In this document: positions 43,023-52,446 of the stretch, piece by piece
Position numbering within the stretch: position 1 is the first letter of the stretch
Layout: every line of letters begins with the position of its first letter
Source of the DNA: Sphingomonas sp. PP-F2F-G114-C0414
Lineage (GTDB): Bacteria > Pseudomonadota > Alphaproteobacteria > Sphingomonadales > Sphingomonadaceae
Length of the DNA: 64,000 bases
NCBI RefSeq assembly: GCF_003688595.1
Contig: NZ_RCWT01000010.1
Span: 434,001-498,000, forward strand
Direction: 5' to 3'
Notes under the pieces: generated by a model
Seen by the model: only the letters and a program-made list of their open reading frames with translations
What the model was told of the DNA's origin: nothing
The model's database searches: none
Made by a program: the position numbers and the translations under genes

Positions 43023-43925
43023 ATGATCCATGTCGTCCACCATCCCGACTATGTCACGCCAGCGCCGGCGCGCTCGACCTATCGCTGGAACAAGAACGGG
43101 CTGATCCGCGACCTGCTGCTCGAAAAGGGCGATGCGGTGGCGTGGCACCGCGCCGAGACGACGCCGACCGCGTGGTTGGAGGCGGTGCATGACGAGGATT
43201 ACGTTGCCGAAGTTCTCCGCGCGGACGTGCCGAAGGAGAAGGAGCGGCGGATCGGCTTCCCGGTGACTGCGGCGGTGGCGGCGCGCGCGGCGATCGTCCC
43301 GCATGGGACGTGGCTCGCGGCGTGCCTTGCGTTGGAGCACGGGTTTGCGGCGAACACGGCGGGCGGGAGCCATCATGCGCTGGCGAATACCGGCGCAGGG
43401 TTCTGCGTGTTCAACGATCTGGCGGTGGCAGCGGCGCGGCTGATCGACGAGGGCCGCGTGGCGCGTGTTCTCGTCGTCGATTGCGACGTGCATCAGGGCG
43501 ACGGGACTGCGGCGCTGCTGGCGGGGCGGCCGGAGATCGCGACCTATTCGATCCATGCGGAGAAGAACTTTCCGGTGCGGAAGGCGCGTTCGACGGTCGA
43601 CGTGCCGTTGCCGGACAAGGTCGGCGACGAGCCGTATCTGGCGACGCTGGAGGCGACGCTGGTACCTTTGCTCGACGAGTTTCGGCCGGAGTTGATCCTG
43701 TACCAAGCGGGCGTGGATCCGTTCGAGGGCGATCGGCTCGGGCGGTTGGCGCTGACCTTGGACGGCTTAGAACGGCGGGAGCGGTTGATCGCGAGCCTTG
43801 CGATTGCGAGGGATGTGCCACTCGCGAGCACGGTCGGTGGCGGATATGGCGAGGATGCGCTCGCGATCGCCGAGCGGCACGTGGCGGCGATCATGACGCT
43901 GGGGAAAACTTTCGCAGCGGCGTGA
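43023..43925 (+). CDS. histone deacetylase superfamily hydrolase
   Basis: This 300-residue zinc hydrolase of the arginase/HDAC fold shows GGSHHALANTGAGFCVFNDLAVAA with the catalytic histidine pair, VVDCDVHQGDGTAAL with two metal ligands, and YQAGVDPFEGDRLGRLALT with the third. Bacterial members deacetylate small amides such as acetoin-like compounds or acetylpolyamines; the substrate here is unknown. It sits directly upstream of the photolyase gene, 33 bases apart, so the two may be co-transcribed. Confidence 0.9.
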   Translation: MIHVVHHPDYVTPAPARSTYRWNKNGLIRDLLLEKGDAVAWHRAETTPTAWLEAVHDEDYVAEVLRADVPKEKERRIGFPVTAAVAARAAIVPHGTWLAACLALEHGFAANTAGGSHHALANTGAGFCVFNDLAVAAARLIDEGRVARVLVVDCDVHQGDGTAALLAGRPEIATYSIHAEKNFPVRKARSTVDVPLPDKVGDEPYLATLEATLVPLLDEFRPELILYQAGVDPFEGDRLGRLALTLDGLERRERLIASLAIARDVPLASTVGGGYGEDALAIAERHVAAIMTLGKTFAAA

Positions 43926-43958
43926 TGCTGGATCGGGCGTTGCTGCGTTGGGGAGGCG

Positions 43959-45320
43959 ATGACGACACCTGTTCTTCTCTGGCTGCGCCAGGACTTCCGC
44001 CTTCACGATCACCCCGCGCTGATCGCCGCCGCGCATGCCGGGCCGGTGATCCCGGTCTATGTGCTCGACGATGACGCGCCGGGGAAATGGACAATGGGCG
44101 GCGCGCAGCGGTGGTGGCTGCACCACACGCTCGATGCTTTCGGCAAGTCGTTGGTGGACAAGGGATCGAAGCTGGTCCTGCGACGCGGCGATGCGGTCGA
44201 GGTGCTGACGGCGCTGATGGAGGAGACCGGCGCCGAGCAGGTGCATGCGATCCGGCATTACGAGCCTTGGTGGCGGAAGGCCGAGGCGGCGCTGGGCGAT
44301 CGGCTGTGCCTGCATGATGGCAACCATCTTGCCCGCGTCGAGGATGTGAAGACGGGGTCGGGCGGGCAGTTCAAGGTGTATTCCTCGTTTTGGAAGGCGC
44401 TGAACCAGATGATGCCGCCGGGCGACCCGGAGCCTGCGCCGCGGACGATCCCCGCGCCGTCGAAATGGCCGAAGAGCGATACGCTGGCGGAGTGGGATCT
44501 GCTGCCGACCAAGCCGGACTGGTCGACCGGGTTCAGCGACTGGACGCCGGGCGAGGCGCAGGCGTTGAAGAACGCGAAGGCGATGGCGCCGATCGTCGAG
44601 GCGTATGACGTCGATCGCAACATGCCGTCGATCGAGGGCACCTCGCGCCTATCACCGCATCTCCATTTCGGCGAGATTTCGCCGAGTGCAGTGTGGCATG
44701 CGGTCGATGGACACGGCGACGCGACGACGTTCCGCAAGGAACTGGCGTGGCGCGATTTTACCGATGGCGTCGTGCTGACGATGCCGGATTACGGCGACAC
44801 GAACGGGCGGCCCAAGTTCGACAAGCTCCCCTGGCGGTCGGGCAAGGAGGCCGAGGTGGACCTGCAGGCGTGGCAGGAGGGCAAGACCGGCTATCCAATC
44901 GTCGATGCCGGGATGCGCCAGCTCTGGACGACCGGCTGGATGCACAACCGCGTCCGGATGATCACGGCGAGCTTCCTGGTGAAGCATCTGCTGATCGACT
45001 GGCGCGAGGGGGAGCGCTGGTTCTGGGATTGCCTGGTCGATGCGGATTACGGGAATAATTCGGTGAACTGGCAGTGGGTGGCGGGGACAGGCGTGGATTC
45101 GAACATGTTCGGACGGATCATGGCACCGTTGTCGCAGTCGGAGAAGTTCGATGCGGGGGACTATATTCGCGAATGGGTGCCGGAACTGGCGAAAGTGACC
45201 GGCGAAGCGATCCATGATCCGGACGAGTCCGGCTGCCGGCCGAAGGCGTATCCGGCGAAGATCGTCGGCCACCGCGAAGGCCGCCAGCGCGCGCTCGAAG
45301 CTGGGCGGCACGCACGCTAG
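43959..45320 (+). CDS. phr: deoxyribodipyrimidine photo-lyase, class I
   Basis: Photolyase uses blue light to split cyclobutane pyrimidine dimers. The 453-residue protein has an N-terminal antenna domain (LLWLRQDFRLHDHPAL, VIPVYVLDD), a linker and the FAD domain with RLSPHLHFGEISPSAVW, KTGYPIVDAGMRQLWTTGWMHNRVRM, DADYGNNSVNWQW and PLSQSEKFDAGDYIREWVPEL. All regions expected for a class I CPD photolyase are intact. It has a GGGAGG ribosome site, and a family A repeat follows the stop. Confidence 0.96.
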   Translation: MTTPVLLWLRQDFRLHDHPALIAAAHAGPVIPVYVLDDDAPGKWTMGGAQRWWLHHTLDAFGKSLVDKGSKLVLRRGDAVEVLTALMEETGAEQVHAIRHYEPWWRKAEAALGDRLCLHDGNHLARVEDVKTGSGGQFKVYSSFWKALNQMMPPGDPEPAPRTIPAPSKWPKSDTLAEWDLLPTKPDWSTGFSDWTPGEAQALKNAKAMAPIVEAYDVDRNMPSIEGTSRLSPHLHFGEISPSAVWHAVDGHGDATTFRKELAWRDFTDGVVLTMPDYGDTNGRPKFDKLPWRSGKEAEVDLQAWQEGKTGYPIVDAGMRQLWTTGWMHNRVRMITASFLVKHLLIDWREGERWFWDCLVDADYGNNSVNWQWVAGTGVDSNMFGRIMAPLSQSEKFDAGDYIREWVPELAKVTGEAIHDPDESGCRPKAYPAKIVGHREGRQRALEAGRHAR

Positions 45321-45333
45321 GGTCGCATCTGCC

Positions 45334-45440
45334 CCCCTCCCTGGAAGGGAGGGGTTGGGGGTGGGTCGGGTTCCGCTTGGTTGACCGTCATTGGCTCGAG
45401 CCGGCCTACCCACCCCCGGCCCCTCCCTTTCAGGGAGGGG
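45334..45440. repeat. paired palindromic intergenic repeat, family A
   Basis: Two hairpins, CCCCTCCC-TGGAA-GGGAGGGG (45334-45354) and CCCCTCCC-TTTCA-GGGAGGGG (45420-45440), lie in inverted orientation. Between them GGGGGTGGGT (from about 45356) is matched by ACCCACCCCC near 45408-45417, so the whole element can fold on itself. It begins 13 bases after the photolyase stop and resembles the element at 17347-17454. Confidence 0.75.
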
Positions 45441-45528
45441 AGCGAGTTGTGGTCTCGGATCGCGTTCCAGCCGTTTCCGCGCCGACGCCTCTTTCCTAGC
45501 CGCGGCCCCTGTTGCATGGAGCGCCGCG

Positions 45529-46773
45529 ATGACTGCCGTCCCCGCTTTCGATGATGTGCCCACCGCGCAAGGTTCCACGGTCGCGCGCTTCGTCGCGCCA
45601 ATGTTTCACCGTCTGCTCGACCGGATCGACGCGGGGCTGGAGAGCGGCGGCATAGACGCGCACTTGCCCGACGGCACGCGGCGGCTGATCGGCGGACGGG
45701 CTCCGGGGCCTTTGCCCGTCGTGACCTTGCGCCGCTGGCGCGCGCTGGTCCGTCTGGCTACCGCGGGGTCGGTCGGCTGGTACGAAGGCTGGGCGGCAGG
45801 CGACTGGTCAAGCCCCGATCCGGTGCCGCTGTTCGACCTGTTCATGCGCAACCGTCGCTCGCTCGGGAGTTCGGCACGGTCGGGCGGCGTGGTGCGGCTG
45901 GCCGCGCGCGCATGGCACCGGATGCGGCGGAACGACCTCACCGGATCGCGCAAGAACATCGCCGCGCATTACGACCTCGGCAACGACTTCTACGAGACGT
46001 GGCTCGACCGGAGCCTGACCTATTCGAGCGCGATCTTTGCCGAGCCGTTCGACGACGCCGAACCACATGACGCGGCGCAGGCGACCAAGCTGCGTGCGAT
46101 CCTCAACCGGACCGGCGCGCGGGCGGGCGATACGATTCTCGAGATCGGTTGCGGCTGGGGGTCGTTCGCGGAAATGGCGGCGCGCGCGGGGGTTGGCGTG
46201 CGTGCGCTGACGCTGTCAGTCGAGCAGAAGCGCCAGGTCGACGATCGGATCGCGGCGGCGGGGCTTGAGGGGGTGCAGGTGGCGCTGACCGATTACCGCG
46301 ACGTCACCGGCACCTATGATGCGGTGGCAAGCATCGAGATGGTCGAGGCGGTCGGCGAGGAATATTGGCCGGTGTATCTCGACGCGATCGCGCGCGCGTT
46401 GAAGCCGGGCGGGCGTGCGGCGTTGCAGTATATCTCGATCGACGATGCGATCTTCGATTCTTATTCGCGGAGTGTGGACTTCATCCAGCGCTACGTGTTT
46501 CCGGGCGGGATGCTGTTGTCCGAGCCGCGGTTTCGCGCGCTGGCCGAGGCGCGGGGGCTGGCGTGGGAGGATCGGCGTGGGTTCGGGCTGCATTATGCCG
46601 AGACATTGCGGCGGTGGCGGGTCGCGTTCGATGCCGCCGTCGCAGAAGGGCGGTTGCCGGCGCGGTTCGACGCGCGGTTCGTGGCGTTGTGGCGCTACTA
46701 TCTGATGTATTGCGAGGGCGGGTTTCTCGGCGGCGGGATCGACGTCGCGCAGGTTACGCTGGTGAAGCGGTAG
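45529..46773 (+). CDS. cfa: cyclopropane-fatty-acyl-phospholipid synthase family methyltransferase
   Basis: This 414-residue enzyme adds a methylene from SAM to unsaturated acyl chains in membrane lipids, or does a related lipid methylation. After an N-terminal lipid-handling domain (WYEGWAAGDWSSPDPVPLFDLF), the catalytic domain shows KNIAAHYDLGNDFYETWLDRSLTYSSAIF, the SAM motif LEIGCGWGSFAEMAA, ALTLSVEQ, DYRDVTG, IEMVEAVGEEYW and QYISIDDAIFDSYSRSVDFIQRYVFPGG. The ATG at 45529 follows a repeat element. The symbol is a family-level call. Confidence 0.9.
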   Translation: MTAVPAFDDVPTAQGSTVARFVAPMFHRLLDRIDAGLESGGIDAHLPDGTRRLIGGRAPGPLPVVTLRRWRALVRLATAGSVGWYEGWAAGDWSSPDPVPLFDLFMRNRRSLGSSARSGGVVRLAARAWHRMRRNDLTGSRKNIAAHYDLGNDFYETWLDRSLTYSSAIFAEPFDDAEPHDAAQATKLRAILNRTGARAGDTILEIGCGWGSFAEMAARAGVGVRALTLSVEQKRQVDDRIAAAGLEGVQVALTDYRDVTGTYDAVASIEMVEAVGEEYWPVYLDAIARALKPGGRAALQYISIDDAIFDSYSRSVDFIQRYVFPGGMLLSEPRFRALAEARGLAWEDRRGFGLHYAETLRRWRVAFDAAVAEGRLPARFDARFVALWRYYLMYCEGGFLGGGIDVAQVTLVKR

Positions 46774-46774
46774 T

Positions 46775-46852
46775 GTTTTCCTGCGAACGCAGGAATCCAG
46801 GGTAACAGGCGGTGGCGGTTGTGATCCTGGGCTCCTGCTTGCGCAGGAGAAC
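46775..46852. repeat. paired palindromic intergenic repeat, family D
   Basis: The arm at 46775-46802 contains CCTGCG-AA-CGCAGG followed by AATCCAGGG; its approximate reverse complement lies at 46825-46852 (22 of 28 bases match by eye). It starts one base after the CFA-synthase stop and ends just before the convergent SDR stop. The element is of the same two-hairpin design as the others in the window. Confidence 0.65.
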
Positions 46853-46854
46853 GG

Positions 46855-47565
46855 TTAGGCTACCCGCTCGAAGTGGCCTGCCTCGAAGCCGTCGACTGCC
46901 AGCGCGACGATGCGGTCGGCCACGACAGTCGGTTCCTTGACCGAGTTCGGATCTTCGCCCGGATAAGCGCGCGCGCGCATCTTCGTCCGCGTCGCGCCGG
47001 GATCGACGATCGCAGTGCGGATTGCGCTGATCTCGGCCATCTCGTCGCCATACGCACCGAGCAGCGTCTCGAATGCCGCCTTTGAAGCGCCGTAGAGGCC
47101 CCAATACGCGCGAGGCTTGCGGCCGACGCTGGAGGTCACGCCGATCACTCTGGCCGACTTGGCCTTCTTCAGCATCGTGTCGAACGCGGCGATCATGGCC
47201 GCCTGCGCGCTGACGTTGAGCGTCAGAACTTGCGCCATTTCCTTCGGATCGATCGCCGGGACCGACGACAGCGAGCCCAGCATGCCAGCGTTAAGCACCA
47301 AAATATCGAGTGCATCCCAGCGGTCACCGATCGCGGTCGCCAAGCGCGCGATGGCTTCGCTCTCGGCCAAGTCGAGAGGCGCAATCGTCGCCGAGCCGCC
47401 GGCCGCGTGGATCGTCGCCTCGACCTCTTCGAGACCACCGGGCGTGCGCGCGGTCAGGACGACATGCGCGCCCTTCGCCGCCAGCGCGATCGCGGTCGCG
47501 GCGCCGATGCCGCGGCTGGCACCAGTGACCAGCGCCAGCCGGCCTTCGAGAGGCTTGTCCGTCAT
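46855..47565 (-). CDS. SDR family oxidoreductase
   Basis: This 236-residue short-chain dehydrogenase has the NAD(P)-binding motif VTGASRGIGAATAIALAAKG near the N-terminus, LVLNAGML, the catalytic serine in IGVTSSVG and YGASKAAFE with Tyr and Lys. The PG motif (IVDPGATRT) follows. The start at ATG 47565 has a CGGAG ribosome site. It lies 16 bases downstream of purF on the same strand, so they may share a transcript, but the substrate is unknown. Confidence 0.9.
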   Translation of the reverse strand: MTDKPLEGRLALVTGASRGIGAATAIALAAKGAHVVLTARTPGGLEEVEATIHAAGGSATIAPLDLAESEAIARLATAIGDRWDALDILVLNAGMLGSLSSVPAIDPKEMAQVLTLNVSAQAAMIAAFDTMLKKAKSARVIGVTSSVGRKPRAYWGLYGASKAAFETLLGAYGDEMAEISAIRTAIVDPGATRTKMRARAYPGEDPNSVKEPTVVADRIVALAVDGFEAGHFERVA

Positions 47566-47581
47566 ATCAGCTCCGCACGTA

Positions 47582-49039
47582 TTAGATGACGCGTTCGGCG
47601 AGCATCGCGAACTGGTCGACTTCCGAACCTTCGTCATGGTCGGTTAGCGTCGTCGGGTAATCGCCGGTAAAGCACGCATCGCAATATTTCGGGCGGACAT
47701 CCGCGCGTTTCGCCTCGCCGAGAGCCTTGTAGAGCCCGTCGATCGAGATGAAGTTGAGGCTGTCGGCGTGAATGAAGCCGGTCATGCCGCCAAGATCGAG
47801 CTTGGCCGCGAGCAGCTTCTCGCGCTCGGGCGTGTCGACGCCGTAGAAGCACGAATGCCGCGTCGGCGGGCTGGCGATCCGCATATGGACTTGGGCGGCA
47901 CCGGCCTCGCGCATCATCTCGACGATCTTGAGCGAGGTCGTGCCGCGAACGATCGAATCGTCGACGAGGATGACCCGCTTGCCCTTGATCAGCGCGCGGT
48001 TGGCGTTGTGCTTGAGCTTCACGCCCAGGTGGCGGACCTTGTCGCCCGGCGAGATGAACGTGCGGCCGACATAATGCGAGCGGATGATGCCGAGCTCGAA
48101 CGGGATGCCCGACTGCTGCGCATAGCCGATCGCTGCCGGCGTGCCCGAATCGGGGACCGGGATGACGAGATCGGCATCGACCGGCGATTCGATCGCAAGC
48201 TGCGCGCCGATCGCCTTCCGGACCGAATAGATCGAGTGATCGTCGACGATCGAATCGGGGCGCGAGAAATACACCCATTCGAAGATGCACGGCCGCGCCG
48301 CCATCGGTGCGAACGGGCGGATCGAGCGGATTTCCGAGCCCTGGACGATCACCAATTCGCCCGGCTCGATCGCACGGACGAAGGTGGCACCGACGACGTC
48401 GAGCGCGACCGTCTCGGACGCGAAGATCACCGCGTCGCCGAGCTTGCCCATCACGAGGGGGCGGATGCCGAGCGGATCGCGGCAGGCGATCATGCCCTCC
48501 GGCGTCATCACGATCAGCGAGTACGCACCTTCGATCTGCTTCAGCGCATCGATGAAACGATCGAGCAGCGTGCGGTAGTTCGAGGTCGCGACGAGGTGGA
48601 TGATCGTCTCGGTATCGCTGGTCGACTGGAAGATCGAGCCGCGGCGGACGAGTTCGCGCCGCAGCCGCATCGCGTTCGAGATGTTACCGTTATGCGCGAT
48701 CGCGAAGCCACCGGTCGACAGCTCGGCATAGAGCGGCTGGACGTTGCGCAGCGCGGTCTCGCCGGTCGTCGAATAGCGGACATGACCGCAGGCGACGGTG
48801 CCCGGCAGCGACCGGATCACGTCGTCGCGGTCGAAGTTTCCGGCGACATGGCCCATCGCACGGTGCGTATGGAAATGCGCGCCGTCGAAGGTGGTTATAC
48901 CGGCGGCTTCCTGCCCGCGGTGCTGCAACGCATGCAGCCCCAGCGCCACGAGTGCGGCCGCGCCATCGGTGGCCGAAACGCCGAACACCCCGCATTCTTC
49001 GCGGAGTTTGTCGTCATCATAAGGGTTTGTCGTCAGCAT
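47582..49039 (-). CDS. purF: amidophosphoribosyltransferase
   Basis: PurF makes phosphoribosylamine from PRPP and glutamine, the first step of purine synthesis. The 485-residue protein begins with a short propeptide before the catalytic cysteine C16 (EECGVFG). The Ntn glutaminase domain continues with [18 protein letters not shown] and IAHNGNISN; the transferase domain has [14 protein letters not shown] for PRPP. Cysteines in [22 protein letters not shown] and YCDACF match the iron-sulfur type seen in Bacillus. It is divergent from hisI. Confidence 0.97.
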   Translation of the reverse strand: MLTTNPYDDDKLREECGVFGVSATDGAAALVALGLHALQHRGQEAAGITTFDGAHFHTHRAMGHVAGNFDRDDVIRSLPGTVACGHVRYSTTGETALRNVQPLYAELSTGGFAIAHNGNISNAMRLRRELVRRGSIFQSTSDTETIIHLVATSNYRTLLDRFIDALKQIEGAYSLIVMTPEGMIACRDPLGIRPLVMGKLGDAVIFASETVALDVVGATFVRAIEPGELVIVQGSEIRSIRPFAPMAARPCIFEWVYFSRPDSIVDDHSIYSVRKAIGAQLAIESPVDADLVIPVPDSGTPAAIGYAQQSGIPFELGIIRSHYVGRTFISPGDKVRHLGVKLKHNANRALIKGKRVILVDDSIVRGTTSLKIVEMMREAGAAQVHMRIASPPTRHSCFYGVDTPEREKLLAAKLDLGGMTGFIHADSLNFISIDGLYKALGEAKRADVRPKYCDACFTGDYPTTLTDHDEGSEVDQFAMLAERVI

Positions 49040-49159
49040 GCCGGTTCTCACGTCGTGCGGAAGCTGCCCTATACGAGCGGATCGCCGGCTTGTCGCCTGT
49101 TTGTAATAACATTGCGCGCTGCTGGTCGCATCGGTGCGGGTTTCGGGTATATCCGGAGC

Positions 49160-49522
49160 ATGACACACAGCCGCGACACGGGCCTGACGCTCGATCCGAA
49201 ATTCGATTCCGCCGGGCTCCTGACCGCGGTCGTCACCGATCGCGTATCGGGCGACGTGTTGATGGTCGCGCACATGAACGCAGAGGCGCTGGCGGAGACG
49301 CAGGCGACCGGCGAGGCGCATTTCTGGTCGCGGAGCCGCGAAAAGCTCTGGAAGAAGGGCGAGACGTCGGGGAACGTGCTGCGCGTCGCCGAGCTTCGGA
49401 TCGATTGCGATCAGGATGCGGTATGGGTGATCGTCGATGCGACGGGGCCGGCGTGCCATACGGGCGAGCGCACCTGCTTCTTCCGGCGGATCGAGGGAGG
49501 CAAGCTGGTGCCGGCCGAATGA
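49160..49522 (+). CDS. hisI: phosphoribosyl-AMP cyclohydrolase
   Basis: HisI opens the adenine ring of phosphoribosyl-AMP in histidine synthesis. The 120-residue protein has [53 protein letters not shown] and [11 protein letters not shown], with the metal-binding cysteines. It is the single-domain form without a fused HisE. The GGAG ribosome site precedes ATG 49160. Its stop overlaps the start of a lipoprotein gene. Confidence 0.95.
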   Translation: MTHSRDTGLTLDPKFDSAGLLTAVVTDRVSGDVLMVAHMNAEALAETQATGEAHFWSRSREKLWKKGETSGNVLRVAELRIDCDQDAVWVIVDATGPACHTGERTCFFRRIEGGKLVPAE

Positions 49523-50004
49523 AACGCGTGCTGCTGCTCGCGCTCGTTCTCGGCGGGTGTGGACGCGAGCCGACGACTGCTGTGGCGGACAGCGCGGGGG
49601 CTCGGCTCGAAGCTGCGGCCGAGACGGCGGGGATCGTGCCCGACCCGAATGCGCCACTGCAAGGATCATGGGCACGCGACACGGACCGCGTCTGCGTGGT
49701 CGGCACCGCAAAAACCGCCCGGATCGGCGTCAGCGTCGACTATGGCGAGGACCAAGCGTGCGCTGCGTCGGGAACCGTGGAGCGCGCAGGCGATGCGCTC
49801 AAGCTCGCGTTCGGTGCCTGCAAGTTCGACGCGCGCTTCGACGGTGATCGCATCGTGTTTCCCGCCGAAGTCCCCGAGGCCTGCGAGTCCCTCTGCACTG
49901 GCCGCGCCTCGCTCGCGGCACTGACCGTCGACCGGCTCAGCGAATCGCGATCGGAAGCCGCAACGCTACGGTCGACGAAGGGAAAGTTGCTTTGCGGCAA
50001 TTGA
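49519..50004 (+). CDS. putative lipoprotein, unknown function
   Basis: This 161-residue protein begins with a short signal and a lipobox ([11 protein letters not shown]), so it is probably anchored to a membrane by a lipidated cysteine at about residue 14. Several further cysteines ([33 protein letters not shown]) could form disulfides in the periplasm. The middle region reads like a small beta-sheet domain. It overlaps hisI by 4 bases. I do not recognise a family. Confidence 0.7.
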   Translation: MKRVLLLALVLGGCGREPTTAVADSAGARLEAAAETAGIVPDPNAPLQGSWARDTDRVCVVGTAKTARIGVSVDYGEDQACAASGTVERAGDALKLAFGACKFDARFDGDRIVFPAEVPEACESLCTGRASLAALTVDRLSESRSEAATLRSTKGKLLCGN

Positions 50005-50036
50005 CGTTGACGTAAACGAGAGTTATTTCTCCGGGG

Positions 50037-50489
50037 ATGGCGATACAAGCATTCCCTCGATTACAGGCGACCCCGCAATCCTACGCGGTGATCGAGCCGC
50101 GGCATGATCGCGAAAGCTTCACGATCTCCGATCTCTCCGCCGAGTTCGACGTCACCGCGCGGGCGCTGCGGTTTTACGAGGACGAGGGCCTGATCGCGCC
50201 CGAGCGTCGCGGGACCCAGCGCATCTATTCACACCGCGACCGCGCGCGCCTAGCCTGGATCCTGCGCGGCAAGCGCGTCGGGTTCAGCCTCGGCGAGATC
50301 CGCGAGATGATCGACCTCTACGATCTCGGCGATGGCCGCCGCGCGCAGCGCCAGGTCGTGATCGAGCGCAGCCAGGCGCGGATCGCGCTGCTGACCGCGC
50401 AGAAACGCGACATCGATCTCGCCATCGACGAACTCACCAGTTTCGTGGCCCTCCTCGAAGTGAGCCGCGCCCAGGACAATCAAGGATAA
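50037..50489 (+). CDS. MerR family transcriptional regulator
   Basis: This 150-residue regulator has the MerR DNA-binding module (FTISDLSAEFDVTARALRFYEDEGLIAPERRGTQRIYSHRDRARLAWILRGKRVGFSLGEIREMIDLYD) followed by a coiled-coil dimer helix (RQVVIERSQARIALLTAQKRDIDLAIDEL). There is no C-terminal cysteine metal site, so it fits the LiuR-like or fatty-acid group. It lies 3 bases before an acyl-CoA dehydrogenase gene, which suggests local control of acyl-CoA breakdown. Confidence 0.9.
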   Translation: MAIQAFPRLQATPQSYAVIEPRHDRESFTISDLSAEFDVTARALRFYEDEGLIAPERRGTQRIYSHRDRARLAWILRGKRVGFSLGEIREMIDLYDLGDGRRAQRQVVIERSQARIALLTAQKRDIDLAIDELTSFVALLEVSRAQDNQG

Positions 50490-50492
50490 ACC

Positions 50493-52295
50493 ATGCCCCA
50501 GTATACGCCCCCCGTCCGCGACACGCGTTTCGTCCTCGAGCATGTCGTCGGCCTCGATCGCTACAATAACCTCCCCGGCTTCGATGCAGCCTCGCCCGAC
50601 GTCGTCGACGCGGTGCTCGAAGAGGGCGGCAAGTTCGTCGCCGAGGTGCTGTTTCCGCTCAACCTGTCGGGCGACCAGCAGGGTTGCACGCGGCATGAGG
50701 ACGGCTCGGTGACGACCCCGGACGGCTTTAAGGAAGCATACAAGCAGTATGTCGAGAGCGGCTGGGCGACGCTCGGCAACCAGCCGGAATATGGTGGGCA
50801 GGGGATGCCGCACGTCGTGTCGACCGCGTTCCAGGAATACATGATCTCGTCGAACATGGCGTTCGCGATGTATCCCGGCCTGACGCACGGCGCGATCGCC
50901 GCGCTGATCGCCAAGGGCTCGGACGCGCAGAAGGCGATGTACGTGCCGAAGATGGTGTCGGGCGAATGGGGCGGCACCATGAACCTGACCGAGCCGCAGT
51001 GCGGCACCGATCTCGGCCTGATCCGCACCAAGGCCGAGCCGCAGGCAGATGGATCGTACGCGATCACCGGCACCAAGATCTTCATCTCGAGCGGTGAGCA
51101 CGACCTGACCGAGAACATCATCCACCTCGTGCTGGCCAAGACGCCGGGCGCGCCGGACAGTTCGAAGGGCATCTCGCTGTTCGTCGTGCCGAAGTTCATC
51201 GTCGAGGAAGACGGTTCGCTCGGCGCGCGCAATGGCGTCACCTGCGGGTCGATCGAGCACAAGATGGGCATCCACGCGAACTCGACCTGCGTGATGAACT
51301 ATGATTCGGCGACCGGCTGGCTCGTCGGCGAGGAGATGAAGGGCCTCGCCGCGATGTTCATCATGATGAACGCTGCGCGTCTCGGCGTCGGCCTCCAGGG
51401 GCTTGGCGTGGCGGAAGTCGCCTACCAGAATGCCGTCCATTACGCGCAGGACCGTCGCCAGGGTCGCGCGCTGACGGGCCCTAAGGAGCCGCAGGAGAAG
51501 GCGGACACGCTGTTCGTCCATCCCGACATCCGCCGTATGCTGATGGAGGGCAAGTCGCTGACCGAGGGCCTGCGCGCGCTGATCCTGTGGACCGCGCTTC
51601 AGGCCGATCTCGAGCATCATGCCGAGACCGAGGAAGAGCGTCAGCTGGCCGGCGACATCATCAGCCTGCTGACCCCGGTCATCAAGGGCTACGGCACCGA
51701 CATGGGCTATGCGATCGCGACCAACGCGCAGCAGGTTTATGGCGGTCACGGCTACATCGCCGAATGGGGCATGGAGCAGTATGTCCGCGATGCCCGGATC
51801 GCGATGATCTACGAGGGCACCAACGGCGTGCAGGCGATGGACCTGGTCGGGCGCAAGCTCGCGCAAAATGGCGGACGCGGGATCCAGGCGTTCTTCAAGC
51901 TGGTTGCGGACGACGTCGCCGTGGCGAAGAACGATCCGGCGACGGCGACGTTTGCCGAGGCGCTGGAGAAGGCGAACGGCCAGCTTCAGGCGGCGACGAT
52001 GTGGTTCATGGCGAACGGCATGAAGAACCCCGAGAACGTCGGCGCGGGTGCGGTCAGCTACATGCACCTGATGGGGATCGTCGCGGTCGGCACGATGTGG
52101 CTACGTATGGCGGTCGCTGCAACCAAGCTGAAGGCGGCGGGCGAGGGGGAGGCCGCGTTCCTCGACGCCAAGCTGGTGACGGCGCGGTTCTACGCCGAGC
52201 GGATCCTGCCGGATGCGGGCGCGCTGCGGCGGAAGATCGAGGGTGGGGCAGAGTCGCTGATGGCACTGCCGCCCGAGATGTTCATGGCCGCCTGA
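50493..52295 (+). CDS. acyl-CoA dehydrogenase (long form, C-terminal extension)
   Basis: This 600-residue flavoenzyme oxidises acyl-CoA to enoyl-CoA. It shows GGQGMPHVVS, MNLTEPQCGTDLGLIRTKAEPQ for FAD contact, YAITGTKIFISSGEHDLTENI, and IYEGTNGVQAMDLVGRKL with the catalytic base E441. The extra 150 or so C-terminal residues are typical of the about 600-residue subgroup with an N-terminal AcdH-type segment. It directly follows the MerR gene, and a bidirectional terminator follows the stop. Confidence 0.93.
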   Translation: MPQYTPPVRDTRFVLEHVVGLDRYNNLPGFDAASPDVVDAVLEEGGKFVAEVLFPLNLSGDQQGCTRHEDGSVTTPDGFKEAYKQYVESGWATLGNQPEYGGQGMPHVVSTAFQEYMISSNMAFAMYPGLTHGAIAALIAKGSDAQKAMYVPKMVSGEWGGTMNLTEPQCGTDLGLIRTKAEPQADGSYAITGTKIFISSGEHDLTENIIHLVLAKTPGAPDSSKGISLFVVPKFIVEEDGSLGARNGVTCGSIEHKMGIHANSTCVMNYDSATGWLVGEEMKGLAAMFIMMNAARLGVGLQGLGVAEVAYQNAVHYAQDRRQGRALTGPKEPQEKADTLFVHPDIRRMLMEGKSLTEGLRALILWTALQADLEHHAETEEERQLAGDIISLLTPVIKGYGTDMGYAIATNAQQVYGGHGYIAEWGMEQYVRDARIAMIYEGTNGVQAMDLVGRKLAQNGGRGIQAFFKLVADDVAVAKNDPATATFAEALEKANGQLQAATMWFMANGMKNPENVGAGAVSYMHLMGIVAVGTMWLRMAVAATKLKAAGEGEAAFLDAKLVTARFYAERILPDAGALRRKIEGGAESLMALPPEMFMAA

Positions 52296-52339
52296 TCGCC
52301 GTGATCGGCCTGGGCTCGCGGATGCGGCCCAGGGCTGAC

Positions 52340-52384
52340 ACGAAAAAGGCCTGCCACCCTTAGCGGTGAGCAGGCCGTTTTCGT
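52340..52384. terminator. bidirectional rho-independent terminator
   Basis: GGCCTGC (52348-52354) pairs with GCAGGCC (52370-52376), flanked by AAAAA on the left and a G followed by TTTT on the right. The outer ACGAAAA and TTTTCGT can extend the stem past a single mismatch. This is the clearest intrinsic terminator in the window and lies between the acyl-CoA dehydrogenase and the convergent DUF1488-like gene. Confidence 0.85.
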
Positions 52385-52446
52385 ATCGGTCGCAACGCAG
52401 ACAGCGCTACGATCACCCGGTAAGCCGCTACGTCGCGGCTGCCGGC

